Shown here: one piece after another, positions 1 to 7,927 of the stretch
Numbering within the stretch: the first letter of the stretch is position 1
How the letters are laid out: each line of letters opens with the position of its first letter
Source of the DNA: Prolixibacteraceae bacterium
GTDB lineage: Bacteria > Bacteroidota > Bacteroidia > Bacteroidales > Prolixibacteraceae
DNA: 17,810 nucleotides
Direction: 5' to 3'
Assembly (NCBI GenBank): GCA_003537645.1
Contig: DPRM01000112.1
Location: 13,292-31,101, forward strand
Notes under the pieces: model-generated
What the model saw: the letters and a program-made list of their open reading frames with translations, nothing else
The model's database searches: none
What the model was told of the DNA's origin: nothing
Translations under genes and position numbers: made by a program

Positions 1-1575
1 GCAGGTTTTGTTGTGTCCTGCCACGATATTGAGGTACCCATCACAACGCAGATGACCCCTGATGTTTTCCCTCAAAACGAGGCACAATATGCCCAAACTG
101 CCGGTGCTGTTTTCGCAGCATTCAGGGGAGAGTATGCACACTCGTTTTTCTTTATGAGCACTATCAGTACCGATGAAGGCATACTTCCTGCCAGAGGCGG
201 AAACTGGTACGATAACCAGGGCTACATGAAAATGCATTATCATACCTGGGACAAGGATCATGGTGCAACCAACTATCTTTGGTACACGACTGAAAAAACA
301 ATTGGAATTACGAATCAGGCATATTTTATTTTGAATGACGTGATGCCCGAAGGAGCCAGCAAAAAAACCACACTGGCCGAACTTAGGATGATGAGGGCAA
401 TTTCGTATTTTTTAATGATGGATTTTTACGGTAATGTCCCACTCGATACCTTGTATGGCGATTTTGCACCACGGACAAATGCTCCGAGGGCTGAAGTCTT
501 CAAGTACATTGAAAGCGAAATCAAAAAATCGATCAACGGGCTAAGTGAAGAAACCGGAGCAAAAACTTATGGCCGACCTACCAAATGGACAGCCTATTCA
601 TTGTTGGCCAAGTTGTACCTAAATGCTGAATATTACACCGGAACTGCACGTTGGAACGATTGTATTGCAGCCTGCGATGCGGTAATCAACTCCGGAAAGT
701 TTGCCATTGAACCGAGGGCTTCGTACCTGAAAATGTTCTACCCCGACAATGGCCCTCAAATGAAGGAGTTCATATTTGCTGTACCATTTGATCCGTCAGC
801 AACTGCTTCACCTGGAACCAACGGTTATATGTTCAGATCCCGGTATGATGTTCCTCGTTCACATCAGGCAAAATTTGGACTGCCATTCCGTCCGAGCGCC
901 CCAATGAGCACACTTCCTGAATTTTATGCCTATTTCAATGATGCCGGTGATATTCGTAACGACCAATGGCTTACCGGACTTCAGTTTATGAACGATGGCG
1001 TTACTCCGATAATGGTAACCACTACCAAAAAAGGATACGACCAGTTCTACACCGGAGCTGATGGTGGTGCTGCATATACTTATCAGGTTGAACTGACTCC
1101 GGACATCGTTTATCGCCAGAACCCCGCGCTATTTGACTGCGGTAACGATGAAATTGCCTGGAATATGGGATATCGCAACATTAAATTCTATCCTGATAAA
1201 ACTTCGACAAGCAGAAACCAGAACAACGATGTTCCGTACTTGCGGTATTCCGATGTTATTTTGATGAAAGCTGAAGCTATTCTCCGTGGTGGCACAGCAA
1301 CCGGAGGCCATACTGCATTGTCGCTGGTGAATATGATCCGCTCTAACCGTTCGAGTTCTCCGGCATGGACAAGTGTTACCCTGGAAGACCTGTACAAAGA
1401 ACGCGCCCGCGAATTTGTTTATGAATGCTGGCACCGCAACGACATGATTCGGTTTGGTAAATTCGAAGGTAAATGGGGTTTCAAAACAAACTCAGATACC
1501 TATCGCAGGATTTTACCAATCCCAACCGATGCGATAAAACTAAATCCGCTGTTGGTGCAGAATCCTGGTTATTAA
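1..1575 (+). CDS. SusD/RagB-family surface glycan-binding lipoprotein, 5' end cut off
   Basis: This is the 3' part of a SusD-like protein, the outer-membrane lipoprotein that caps a SusC transporter and captures glycan at the cell surface. The frame is open to base 1. The first seven codons read AGFVVSC, which looks like the end of a lipoprotein signal peptide with the lipidated Cys at bases 19-21. Only about 15-20 residues and the true start are therefore missing. An in-frame GTG at 13 lies inside the lipobox and is not the start. Family marks include a TPR-like helical segment with RAISYF and YGNVPL, the motif GRPTKWTAYSLLAKLYL, and the usual ending: an E-R/E-F-V-Y-E stretch, then PIP and a final QNPGY. 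A partner SusC should lie just to the left. The gene runs towards the minus-strand PUL and meets it tail to tail, so it belongs to a different transcription unit. The substrate cannot be told from this part alone. Confidence 0.93.
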   Translation, partial: AGFVVSCHDIEVPITTQMTPDVFPQNEAQYAQTAGAVFAAFRGEYAHSFFFMSTISTDEGILPARGGNWYDNQGYMKMHYHTWDKDHGATNYLWYTTEKTIGITNQAYFILNDVMPEGASKKTTLAELRMMRAISYFLMMDFYGNVPLDTLYGDFAPRTNAPRAEVFKYIESEIKKSINGLSEETGAKTYGRPTKWTAYSLLAKLYLNAEYYTGTARWNDCIAACDAVINSGKFAIEPRASYLKMFYPDNGPQMKEFIFAVPFDPSATASPGTNGYMFRSRYDVPRSHQAKFGLPFRPSAPMSTLPEFYAYFNDAGDIRNDQWLTGLQFMNDGVTPIMVTTTKKGYDQFYTGADGGAAYTYQVELTPDIVYRQNPALFDCGNDEIAWNMGYRNIKFYPDKTSTSRNQNNDVPYLRYSDVILMKAEAILRGGTATGGHTALSLVNMIRSNRSSSPAWTSVTLEDLYKERAREFVYECWHRNDMIRFGKFEGKWGFKTNSDTYRRILPIPTDAIKLNPLLVQNPGY

Positions 1576-1594
1576 GAAATTATAATCATCAATT

Positions 1595-1638
1595 AAAAAG
1601 AAACCCAAAAACCATCCCTGGTTTTTGGGTTTCTTTTT
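1595..1638. terminator. Bidirectional intrinsic terminator between convergent PULs
   Basis: A perfect inverted repeat has 20-bp arms at 1595-1614 and 1619-1638 and a 4-base loop, TCCC. The outer part of each arm is a run of A (left) and T (right), and the inner part pairs CCCAAAAACCA with its complement. Because of the flanking A and T runs, a hairpin followed by a U tract forms in RNA from either strand. It starts 19 bases after the stop of the plus-strand SusD gene and 42 bases beyond the stop of the minus-strand GH5-like gene. This is where a shared terminator for converging operons would be expected. Confidence 0.9.
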
Positions 1639-1680
1639 ATCACATGGCTAACAGTTTTATAAAAACTAGCCAATTAATCT

Positions 1681-2760
1681 CTATTTTCCTGTCAAACTTT
1701 TGATCAGATCAACTTCTTCCTGTTTGTAAGGAGTTCCGTCCGGATGGAAAATTTCGTGAAACCAAAGTGACGGTTCCGATCCGTCGGCAATCGGCTCATC
1801 CCAGGCATATTTTGTATTCGATTTTCCTGAAACCAAACCCCAGTTGATGGCGCCAATATTTTGCTCTTTCAGGATGGGCATAATATTGGTAAACAAACTG
1901 TTGTTGCGGCGCGCCATGTATTCGGTACAAACCAGCGGACGGTTATATCGTTTCAGTGTATCGATGGCGGCCTGGTGTTTTTCTGGTCCTTCGTAATTGT
2001 GATAAGTAATGATGTCGGAGTTTTCAACCTGAAATTTGTTGAGATCAGATAAACTTAAATTCCAAACTCCTACCGACATTGGTTGCGACGGACGAATTTC
2101 CCAGCCCCATTCAAACACTTTTTTTAACAAGGGCATCGATTTATTTCCGTAATTCGAATTTCCAGGTTCGTTGTACAAGTCCCAGATAGCAATGCGTTTG
2201 TCGTCTTTAAACGTGGTAAGTACATCTTTCACATAAGCTTCCAACGTTGTGATCAATGTTGTATCAGCAAAAATCAAATCGCCCGGATCGCGCACCCAGC
2301 CCGAGTTGTGAACACCCGGTTTCGGATCGGGTTGTTTGCCTGACTGATAAGTTGCATTCCAGCAGTCGTCGAAAAAAACGAAAATGGTTTTGATTCCATG
2401 CTTTTCTGCAATGTCGAGGTAAGTGTTCATCCGGCTTTTGAAACCTTCCTGATCAACTTTCCATGCCAGGTGATGAAGATAAACACGCATCGCGTTCATC
2501 CCAATTCCTTCGGCCCAGCCCAGTTCGCGGTTGATACTTGCAGTGTCGAACGATTCGGCCTGCCATGTTTCCAACTGATTGATAGCGGTACTCGGATTGA
2601 AATTGCTTCCGCGCAGCCATCCGTTTTCGTCACTCCATTGTTGTGCCTGCGCCTCGTTCCAACGTGTTGAAACAACTTCTTTAACTTGTTGCGGTTTTGG
2701 TTGGCAGGCTGCCATTAGGAACAAGCCGCCAATTGCCAATAAAAAGATGTTCTTCTTCAT
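1681..2760 (-). CDS. GH5-like (clan GH-A) glycoside hydrolase lipoprotein
   Basis: A 359-residue secreted glycosidase of the cellulase-like, TIM-barrel clan GH-A type; related proteins are often auto-annotated as 1,4-beta-xylanase or cellulase-family hydrolase. Residues 1-18 form a signal peptide ending in LMAAC, so Cys19 should be lipidated. The start of the domain reads NGWLRGSNFNPS (about 47-58). The N-E-P motif in WDLYNEPGNS places the likely acid/base at Glu198. A His-Tyr pair (HNY, 254-256) and VCTEYMARRN place the likely nucleophile at Glu280, and a conserved Trp follows in INWGLVSGK. These positions match the GH-A pattern of acid/base after strand 4 and nucleophile after strand 7. It is the last gene of the minus-strand PUL, 60 bases after the GH93-like gene. 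No acidic residues directly follow the lipid Cys, so a periplasmic location is possible (inference). The exact family and substrate are not clear; a beta-linked sugar would be cut by a retaining mechanism. Confidence 0.85.
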   Translation of the reverse strand: MKKNIFLLAIGGLFLMAACQPKPQQVKEVVSTRWNEAQAQQWSDENGWLRGSNFNPSTAINQLETWQAESFDTASINRELGWAEGIGMNAMRVYLHHLAWKVDQEGFKSRMNTYLDIAEKHGIKTIFVFFDDCWNATYQSGKQPDPKPGVHNSGWVRDPGDLIFADTTLITTLEAYVKDVLTTFKDDKRIAIWDLYNEPGNSNYGNKSMPLLKKVFEWGWEIRPSQPMSVGVWNLSLSDLNKFQVENSDIITYHNYEGPEKHQAAIDTLKRYNRPLVCTEYMARRNNSLFTNIMPILKEQNIGAINWGLVSGKSNTKYAWDEPIADGSEPSLWFHEIFHPDGTPYKQEEVDLIKSLTGK

Positions 2761-2820
2761 GATTTTAATTTATTTGGTTTGAATTTGATTAAAATATATT
2801 ATGAATATCCTTACGTGATA

Positions 2821-4551
2821 TCACGGCAAAAATGCCCTGACCCATGTAAAAGGCTGATTTTCTGCTGTCGAAGTGATGCACTCTGCCTCTGTTGATTGAA
2901 GGACAAAATTTATCCCGACTGTTTTATTCAGCCCAAACTTTTCAGGAAAAAGACCGAGCGGAATGGCCAGCTCCACTGCATGTAAATCCCCGTTCAGGCT
3001 TTGTCCGACTTTAATTTTTGTTCCCGATTGATCCGGAATCCACTGCCCGTTCTGTCCTTGCTCAACAGTTACCGATCCGTCATATTCTACCCTGAATGCG
3101 AAAACACCGGTGTGCGGAGCCTGATAACTCTTCCTTTCGGTATCCAGCAAAAGCGAAAACTCATCCACTGTTTTATTCATAACTGTGGACGCCAATCCAT
3201 CAATTTTTACGGCAATATACAGGTTTTGGGCATCTTTACAAACATTCGAAAAAAGTTGTTTATTACTCGTTTGCCCAATAAAATAAGGCCATTCACCCTG
3301 CCAGCAGTCATCGTTGAGCAAACCATCAGGAATCGAAGTCCCGATTGGAATTTGAAACTCCGGTATTACCCTACCTCTTATCATCCACACTTCAGTAGAA
3401 GTTGATGAATATGCATTGGTTGAGGTAATTGCAACGGGCGTGTTTCCGTCGATCACACTTAGCGAATTCCAGAGGCCGTGTTTTGACAATGGTACTTTAA
3501 ACGGAATTGATCGCCGGCTGAAGTTGCGCCCGGTTTCGTTGCCAATTTCAACAGCCATCGACGACTTGTCCCAAATATTGTCTCTTTGCAAATTCGTTTG
3601 ATACGACAAAATCACCTCACCGCTTTGGAGTCGTTTAAGGTAAGGTGCTCCGGCATAAACATTGTCGGCCAGCGGATCAGTCAGCGGGGCATATTCGCGT
3701 CGCGGATCAGTTGCCAGAATTGTTCCGTCGGCCCAGTTATCCATCAGTTTCTCCCGATAAATGGTTGGTTTAAACTGATCGGTTTTATTGTCCTCCACAG
3801 CAACCAGCAACTCACCTTTGTCTTTTAGTAAAAGGGGCACGGGCATTCCGTCCCGCCGATCTTTTCTGAAACCAACAATCACCGGATCAGTTGTCCAGCT
3901 TGTACCAAAATCGACAGACCTTAACATTGAAATGTTTTGTTCGCCGGAAGTGGTGTAAACTCCTTCGTTGGCAAAAAACAATTGCACCTCACCACCCGGC
4001 AATTGTACCATTGACGGTTCCCAGCAACCATTTTCGAAGGTTGATTGTGCCTGATAAATCAATTGTTCTTTTTCCCAGGTAATGCCACCATCAATACTTT
4101 TTCTGACTTTAATGCCAAACTTGCGGTCGTTGGTAAACGGTTCGCGTGGTCGCGGATTGCAGGCCACCAAAATTGAATGGTCGCTCAATTCAACTATTTC
4201 AGGAACAAACGGAGGAATGTTGTTCGTCGTTTCAAACAGCACCTGCTTATTGCCCCAGGTTTTGCCACCATCAGCGCTAAATACCAATTCAATATTTCCG
4301 GTTGATGTTTCGTAAACGCAGGCCAAACGGCCATCGAACAATTGCGTCATCCGGGCATATCCAAAATATCCGGTGCGGCCGTCCAAAGGCGCAATTCTGG
4401 TCAAACTCCGGAAGTCCCAGCCAATGCGAATGCCATCGACCGGCACCTGAACTTCGGGAATTTTACCGGTTGGCAAATTGGCTTCCTTCGCACAGCTCAA
4501 CATTTGCAAGGTGATTAAAAGGAGGAAAATGGTTAAAATATTGATTTGCAT
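2821..4551 (-). CDS. GH93-like exo-arabinanase with C-terminal CBM9-like domain, lipoprotein
   Basis: A 576-residue lipoprotein (signal peptide to about 19, LQMLSC, Cys20). Residues about 40-400 look like a six-bladed sialidase-type propeller. Three Asp-box motifs are visible (S-x-D-G-G-K-T-W at 92-99, S-I-D-G-G-I-T-W at 152-159, S-V-D-F-G-T-S-W at 212-219). The strings CWEPSM and RDGMPVP with AVEDN resemble GH93 exo-1,5-alpha-L-arabinanases, which release arabinobiose. By analogy Glu178 and Glu253 would be the catalytic pair. Residues about 405-576 form a second module that begins DGLLNDDCW and contains LYIAVKIDG and FSLLLDTER, typical of CBM9-like/DOMON beta-sandwiches. It probably anchors the enzyme on glycan. 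The gene lies 22 bases after the GH43 at 4574-5620, so the two are likely co-transcribed. Alternative: another BNR-repeat glycosidase such as a sialidase, but the usual sialidase Arg triad was not recognised and the GH43 neighbours favour arabinan. Confidence 0.82.
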   Translation of the reverse strand: MQINILTIFLLLITLQMLSCAKEANLPTGKIPEVQVPVDGIRIGWDFRSLTRIAPLDGRTGYFGYARMTQLFDGRLACVYETSTGNIELVFSADGGKTWGNKQVLFETTNNIPPFVPEIVELSDHSILVACNPRPREPFTNDRKFGIKVRKSIDGGITWEKEQLIYQAQSTFENGCWEPSMVQLPGGEVQLFFANEGVYTTSGEQNISMLRSVDFGTSWTTDPVIVGFRKDRRDGMPVPLLLKDKGELLVAVEDNKTDQFKPTIYREKLMDNWADGTILATDPRREYAPLTDPLADNVYAGAPYLKRLQSGEVILSYQTNLQRDNIWDKSSMAVEIGNETGRNFSRRSIPFKVPLSKHGLWNSLSVIDGNTPVAITSTNAYSSTSTEVWMIRGRVIPEFQIPIGTSIPDGLLNDDCWQGEWPYFIGQTSNKQLFSNVCKDAQNLYIAVKIDGLASTVMNKTVDEFSLLLDTERKSYQAPHTGVFAFRVEYDGSVTVEQGQNGQWIPDQSGTKIKVGQSLNGDLHAVELAIPLGLFPEKFGLNKTVGINFVLQSTEAECITSTAENQPFTWVRAFLP

Positions 4552-4573
4552 CCCGAATTTGATTTCTCTTGGT

Positions 4574-5620
4574 TTATAATTCTCCTGAAGGAAGATTCAA
4601 TTTCTTGCCTGCGGGAATTGGTTCTCCAAAATCAGGCGTTCCGTCGGCATTCCACTTGAAGGGTTGCATGCGTACATCGCGTTCCCAGCCAGGAGTGGTA
4701 CTTTTCTTGGAATGGTATATAATCCAGTCTTCGGTATTATCCGGCGACTTCACAAACGAACAATGTCCGACTCCGTGCACCTGTGAATTTCCCTGAAAAA
4801 CCGGGCCCGTTTTTTTCCAGTTGGCCGGATCGAGCAAATCGCCATCAGGATTGATCAGTTGAAGCATTCCCTGCCGGTATTCGACCAACCACGATTCGCG
4901 GCACGAATAAACTACAAAAACCTTGCTGCCATTTTTCAGGATTTGCGCCCCTTCGTTCAGGTTGAGCGGCCCGCCGGTTTCCCAGCTTTCAACAGGCGAC
5001 GAGAGTTTTACGCGTTTGCCTTTCATCGTATAAGGGTTTTCCATTTCCGAAATATACAAATGTTGCTGTGTCGCGTCGGTTGTTTCCTGTTTGATCCAGC
5101 CCGACCAGATGGAGTATAGCTTTCCTTTGTGTTCAAGCATGGTCATGTCAATCGCCCATACGTTGGTCGAAGGATCAGCAGGATTATCGCCAGTGTATAA
5201 AACTCCCACATCTTCGTAATCGCTGAAAACATCTTCGTTTTTCGATCGCAACACGCCTGCCCGCTGGTGAATAAACGGAGGGCCAGACTCTCCCGCAGCA
5301 TAATAAACATACCACCTGTTGTTGATGAAATGAATTTCAGGAGCCCATACACACGCACGGTTCCAACCGGTAGCAGGGGCAGTCCAGATGTTTTTCATCA
5401 CTCCCCGTTTGGTCATTTTTTTTGATTTGGAGAGAATAATCGAATTGTTCGACGAAAAACAATAGATGTAATCATCTCCATGTTTTACCATCCAGGGATC
5501 GGCGCCATCCCAAACCGGATTGGCAAAGGTTTTTTTTACATTATCGCCCGCAGTGGTCTCACTTTTACTGCATCCTGCAAACGAAAAAATTGCAATCATT
5601 GTCAATATCATAGTCTTCAT
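4574..5620 (-). CDS. GH43 arabinofuranosidase/arabinanase-type lipoprotein
   Basis: A 348-residue five-bladed propeller glycosidase of family 43, an inverting enzyme family that removes or cuts L-arabinofuranosyl or D-xylosyl units. The signal peptide ends in SFAGC (Cys17). The mature start reads FANPVWDGADPWM, with Asp41 as the likely general base. VWAPEIHF (91-98) is the usual W-A-P-E landmark. AIDMT gives Asp158 as the pKa modulator, and LNEGAQIL gives Glu223 as the general acid. GVGHCSF (283-289) carries the His that often lines the central cavity. The pattern recalls exo-acting GH43 arabinofuranosidases (subfamily 26-like), but the subfamily assignment is a guess. The chain is a single catalytic domain with no obvious extra module. 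The spacer upstream is 153 bases with GTCA boxes, so this gene may begin a secondary transcript that also carries the GH93-like and GH5-like genes. Confidence 0.88.
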   Translation of the reverse strand: MKTMILTMIAIFSFAGCSKSETTAGDNVKKTFANPVWDGADPWMVKHGDDYIYCFSSNNSIILSKSKKMTKRGVMKNIWTAPATGWNRACVWAPEIHFINNRWYVYYAAGESGPPFIHQRAGVLRSKNEDVFSDYEDVGVLYTGDNPADPSTNVWAIDMTMLEHKGKLYSIWSGWIKQETTDATQQHLYISEMENPYTMKGKRVKLSSPVESWETGGPLNLNEGAQILKNGSKVFVVYSCRESWLVEYRQGMLQLINPDGDLLDPANWKKTGPVFQGNSQVHGVGHCSFVKSPDNTEDWIIYHSKKSTTPGWERDVRMQPFKWNADGTPDFGEPIPAGKKLNLPSGEL

Positions 5621-5672
5621 ATTCTATAGTATTTATTTGATTCTCCGGTTATCTATTTGATTTTTTGTAACA

Positions 5673-5748
5673 GTCAATGGTTGTCATTTGTAGTCATTTC
5701 AAGACAAATTAATGACCACCAAATGTCAATTGAATGACTTTTATGACA
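5673..5748 (-). promoter_or_regulatory. GTCA-box repeat cluster upstream of the third GH43 gene
   Basis: The 153-base spacer between two GH43 genes contains GTCA at 5673, 5683 and 5693 and the variant GACA at 5703, an exact 10-base spacing (one helical turn). Further copies follow: TGAC (the reverse complement) at 5713, 5735 and 5744, and GTCA at 5725. The 8-base palindrome TCAATTGA sits at 5726-5733. The block lies about 50-130 bases upstream of the start at 5620. Phased short repeats of this type are typical operators for a regulator that binds cooperatively, so an internal promoter is plausible. I could not place a convincing Bacteroidota -33/-7 promoter (TTG and TAnnTTTG) here. Confidence 0.4.
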
Positions 5749-5773
5749 TAGAATAATATTACGGCTATCCATG

Positions 5774-6745
5774 TTATTTATTCACCCACGTTGGAACAAG
5801 ATAGTCTTTATCAATTGCCATTACTTCTTTCCCTGCTTTATTTTCGAAGCTTACAGTGCTGATGTACATGTGACGGGGATGAATTTTTGCAGTACTGTTG
5901 TGGGCGTGGAAAACAATCCGCAGCTTTCCGTCTTTATCGGTAAACATGGCGCTGTGTCCCACTCCCACAAGGTCGCCGGGTTTCTGAAAGATTGGATTTC
6001 CTTCATATTTTGTCCAGGGGCCGGTAATGTTGGTGGCAGTGGCTACCCCAACGCCGTAAAACTGACTTTCGTAGCTGTTGGCCGAGTAGGTCATGTAATA
6101 AATGCCGTTTCGTTTCACAATAAAAGAACCTTCATTTACCCGCGGCCACACTTCTTCCCAGGGCTGCGAAACGTTGATACACTTTTTCATCGTTCCCGGT
6201 TTGATGTCGATGAGGTTGGTTTCCATTTCGGCCACCCAAATATTGAGGCCATCGTTAAAACGGTCGAAAAGAAGGTACGATTTTCCATCATCGTCAATAA
6301 ACAATGAATTGTCGATACACTTTTCATCTTCAATCATTGGTTTTTGGATTTCCTGTTTGAAAGGCCCGAGCGGACTGCTGCTGGTTGCAACGCAAATGTG
6401 CTCGTTGGCTGAATAATACATGTAGAATTTACCGTTTAGGTAATAAACCTCGGGAGCCCAAAACCATTTGTCGTCCCAAACGTCGGATTTGTGCAATGCC
6501 AAACTAGTAGTGCTACTCCATTTGACGAGGTCGTCGGAAACAAACACTGCAATGCCATCTTCAGCATAAGTTCCGTAGGCATAGTATTTTCCCTCCCAAA
6601 GCATGATAAAAGGATCGCCAAGCGGCACTTTGACAATTTCAGGGGTTTCATTGTCAATTGGTTTTTGTTCCGGGTCGTTTGCTTTGCATGAGACGGCTTG
6701 CAAAACCAGGGTCAGAAAAATTAATGTGATATATATGTACTTCAT
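5774..6745 (-). CDS. GH43 glycoside hydrolase lipoprotein
   Basis: A family 43 propeller enzyme of 323 residues from the chosen start. The frame could extend to a TTG at 6772, but that would overlap the upstream stop at 6769-6771. The ATG at 6745 gives a clean signal peptide ending in QAVSC (Cys20), so it is preferred. Catalytic landmarks are PLGDPFI (general base Asp44), FWAPEVYY, CIDNSLFIDDDG (modulator Asp145), RVNEGSFI (general acid Glu205) and GVGHSAMF (His264). The family acts with inversion on alpha-L-arabinofuranosides or beta-D-xylosides; arabinose is favoured here by the GH93-like neighbour. The gene begins 23 bases after the stop of the preceding GH43-type gene, so the two are surely co-transcribed. 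This sequence and the GH43 at 4574-5620 are only distantly alike, which suggests different linkage preferences rather than a recent duplication. Confidence 0.88.
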   Translation of the reverse strand: MKYIYITLIFLTLVLQAVSCKANDPEQKPIDNETPEIVKVPLGDPFIMLWEGKYYAYGTYAEDGIAVFVSDDLVKWSSTTSLALHKSDVWDDKWFWAPEVYYLNGKFYMYYSANEHICVATSSSPLGPFKQEIQKPMIEDEKCIDNSLFIDDDGKSYLLFDRFNDGLNIWVAEMETNLIDIKPGTMKKCINVSQPWEEVWPRVNEGSFIVKRNGIYYMTYSANSYESQFYGVGVATATNITGPWTKYEGNPIFQKPGDLVGVGHSAMFTDKDGKLRIVFHAHNSTAKIHPRHMYISTVSFENKAGKEVMAIDKDYLVPTWVNK

Positions 6746-6768
6746 GATTGGATGGTTAATATGGTAAC

Positions 6769-7800
6769 TCAATTCTTCGGATCAATACCAAAATGGCTGA
6801 CCAGTTTATTGTATTCGACTTTTGAAATGGTAATCATACAGCCGTGGCGCACCGAAGAGGGCAAACTGTATTTGTCCCAATCGTTGAAAAACGTATATCC
6901 TGAAGCCTGATACCACGGGCCGTTCATGTTGTCGGCAATTGACAGGCCATAAGATACACCCGGATATTGCTCGTAATACATGTACCAGATATTCCCGTCA
7001 GGAGAAGGAATCAGCATGGGCGCTTCCCTGAAGTTTGGGCTGATGGGCGCTGATGGTTCAGAATATGGTCCGAGTAAAGAGGGCGCTTTGGCAATCCGGA
7101 TGGTTTTCCCGGTTGTCCAGTAGAGTGTTGGATAGGTTTCGTCTTTCAGAATGGCAAAATATTGGTTGCCTATTTTGCGGATGAATACATCGATGGTTCC
7201 CATATCCCAGTCGAACAAACGGGTTGGATGATCTGAAAACGTTTTCAGGTCTTTCGACAGAACGTATAAAGTGCGCTGGCTTGCCCAATAAGTTTCGCCG
7301 CCTTCTTTGTGTGGTGTGTGCCAGGTAAGCACATATTGCTTCGAGCTTTCATCGTAAAATATTTTTGGTGCGCCGATGCGCTGCAAGGCGTACGAATAAT
7401 CGGGTGTACTTTTCAGGTTGGGAGTAAAAGTGCTGAACTTCTCCCAGGTAATTAAATCAGTGGAAACCCAAATATTGATTTCCGGAGAAGCGTCGCTGGT
7501 ATTTCCGGCAATGTAATACCTTCCGTCGTGTCCTTTGCATATATCCGGATGTCCCTTGTATTCATCGAACACCCTTTTTTTTCCGTTCAGCGAATTCCAG
7601 TGCAATCCGTCCAGGCTGACAGAATAATACAAACGTCCGTAATCCTGATGGGTCATGTGGGCAAACAGATACGCCAGATTTTTTGCGTCTTTCGGATCTT
7701 CAATTTGACCCGGAGGATTGGGCTGCTGGGCAAAAGCCGATACTGACAGAATAAGAAATGCAAGCACTAAAATTTTATTTCTGAATTGAGTTGGTTTCAT
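6769..7800 (-). CDS. Divergent GH43-like propeller hydrolase with cleavable signal peptide
   Basis: A 343-residue secreted protein. Unlike the other enzymes in this PUL it has a cleavable signal peptide (hydrophobic core about 9-20, then SVSAFAQ, likely cut near residue 24) and no lipobox Cys. It should therefore be a free periplasmic protein. Landmarks follow the order seen in clan GH-F. They are KGHPDIC (Asp86, candidate base), the blade strings GRYYIAG and WVSTDLITW, GTIDVFI (Asp204, candidate modulator), FREAPML (Glu259, candidate acid) and VRHGCM (His319, candidate cavity His). The overall fit is to a five-bladed propeller of family 43 or a close relative, but the first motif differs from the usual A/D-D-P form, so family membership is less certain than for the two neighbours. 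It is the first enzyme gene after susD, 182 bases downstream, and is followed after 23 bases by the next GH43. A free periplasmic enzyme suits the last trimming of imported oligosaccharides (inference). Confidence 0.75.
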   Translation of the reverse strand: MKPTQFRNKILVLAFLILSVSAFAQQPNPPGQIEDPKDAKNLAYLFAHMTHQDYGRLYYSVSLDGLHWNSLNGKKRVFDEYKGHPDICKGHDGRYYIAGNTSDASPEINIWVSTDLITWEKFSTFTPNLKSTPDYSYALQRIGAPKIFYDESSKQYVLTWHTPHKEGGETYWASQRTLYVLSKDLKTFSDHPTRLFDWDMGTIDVFIRKIGNQYFAILKDETYPTLYWTTGKTIRIAKAPSLLGPYSEPSAPISPNFREAPMLIPSPDGNIWYMYYEQYPGVSYGLSIADNMNGPWYQASGYTFFNDWDKYSLPSSVRHGCMITISKVEYNKLVSHFGIDPKN

Positions 7801-7927
7801 GATTTTACTTCATTTTGGTCAAGGTTAATACAATCAGTTATCACTGATGCAGGGAAAAATACTCAATGGTTGGAGTCGAAAAAAAAGATAAGTATCGAAT
7901 TTCAGTTGAATAACGATTGAAAATATA

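Noticed and set aside
1473..1703. A 76-codon plus-strand frame across the end of the SusD gene and the terminator
   Set aside because: It runs through the perfect hairpin at 1595-1638 and overlaps SusD in another frame, so it is a chance frame.
2821..4551. Annotation as a sialidase on the basis of Asp-box motifs
   Set aside because: Asp boxes occur in many propellers. The usual sialidase Arg triad was not recognised, the CWEPSM and AVEDN strings fit GH93 better, and the neighbours are GH43 enzymes.
5771..6307. A 178-codon plus-strand frame antisense to the GH43 gene
   Set aside because: The opposite strand encodes a GH43 with all catalytic landmarks. The antisense translation shows no domain and is a coding shadow.
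6746..6772. N-terminal extension of the GH43 at 5774-6745 to a TTG codon at 6772
   Set aside because: It would overlap the stop of the upstream gene at 6769-6771 and add nine residues before a perfect lipoprotein signal. The ATG at 6745 is the better start.
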